DNA from: Bradyrhizobium sp. ISRA430
GTDB lineage: Bacteria > Pseudomonadota > Alphaproteobacteria > Rhizobiales > Xanthobacteraceae
DNA length: 64,000 nt
Reading direction: 5' to 3'
NCBI RefSeq assembly: GCF_029909975.1
Contig: NZ_CP094516.1
Location: 5,518,001-5,582,000 of the forward strand
The notes beneath the pieces are model-generated. The model made no database searches, was not told where the DNA came from, and saw only the letters and a list, made by a program, of their open reading frames with translations. This document shows, in pieces, positions 63,930 to 64,000 of the stretch (position 1 is its first letter; each line of letters opens with the position of its first letter). The position numbers and the translations under genes are program-made.

Positions 63930-64000
63930 CATGTCCGCCGAACAGAGTGTCGGCTTCGAGCCGGCCGATCGGCTCGCGGAAGATCGTGAAGGCGTGCGCC
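63930..64000 (+). CDS. Start of an unidentified protein (3' end outside window)
   Basis: An ATG preceded by GGGGAG opens a frame reading MSAEQSVGFEPADRLAEDR to the window edge. The 23 residues are too few to assign. It follows phhB on the same strand with an 87-base gap. Confidence 0.6.

Overview
The window is high-GC chromosomal DNA from an alphaproteobacterium, most likely Bradyrhizobium or a close Nitrobacteraceae relative. Three things point there: the gene set and order (rsmB / heparinase-like / purH; tsaD / gpsA / EVE-domain gene; hemD / Mic60-like / hemY; typA; folD with yggT), the frequent palindromic intergenic repeats ending in GGAATGAC or GGGACGAC, and families common in rhizobia (DUF1674, DUF2239, MFS_3 exporters with a C-terminal extension). 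Organism assignment is inference from gene content; no 16S or other species marker is present. No insertion sequence, prophage, CRISPR array or integrase was seen.

Layout. 1-4.7 kb: the end of a GGDEF-EAL protein, then a compact operon of outer-membrane porin, FMN-binding periplasmic protein, ApbE flavin transferase and small four-helix cytochrome b-like protein. This looks like an extracytosolic flavin/haem electron-transfer unit and is the best candidate for a little-described system. 4.7-14.8 kb: LON-domain and thioredoxin-TPR genes, tRNA-Gly, a PQQ sugar dehydrogenase with a dihaem cytochrome c, a ketopantoate-reductase-like gene, an HCCA isomerase, a MATE exporter, and a DUF2239 gene whose promoter is bracketed by two TACCCGGGT(A/G) palindromes. 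14.9-30 kb: transporters, gamma-glutamyltransferase, purH, a heparinase-like gene, rsmB, sdhAF4, a nuclease-like protein, an L,D-transpeptidase, acs and topoisomerase IB. 30-38.5 kb: an adenylate cyclase, EVE / gpsA / tsaD, hemD / Mic60 / hemY and tRNA-Thr. 38.6-43.4 kb: small secreted proteins (two share a four-Cys repeat), a polysaccharide deacetylase, an MFS exporter and a decayed hydrolase. 43.4-53 kb: P450, a zinc-ribbon adenylate cyclase, TerB-like, SDR, amidotransferase and enoyl-CoA hydratase genes, tRNA-Ala, yggT / DUF167 / folD, ppa and an acetyltransferase. 53.4-64 kb: a hydrolase / DUF2269 / SDR-DoxX / DCC cassette, an amine-oxidase-like flavoprotein, typA, phoD, an unusual membrane-anchored TAXI receptor, phhB and the start of one more gene.

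Two threads connect distant parts. First, four CRP-like GTGA-N6-TCAC sites were found, all in intergenic DNA: upstream of the porin/flavin operon, upstream of the 38.7-kb secreted protein, and two exactly 30 bp apart between the deacetylase and the first Cys-repeat gene. The window also encodes two class III cyclases with residues typical of ATP specificity. Second, most convergent gene ends carry large inverted repeats that probably act as bidirectional terminators and belong to dispersed repeat families.
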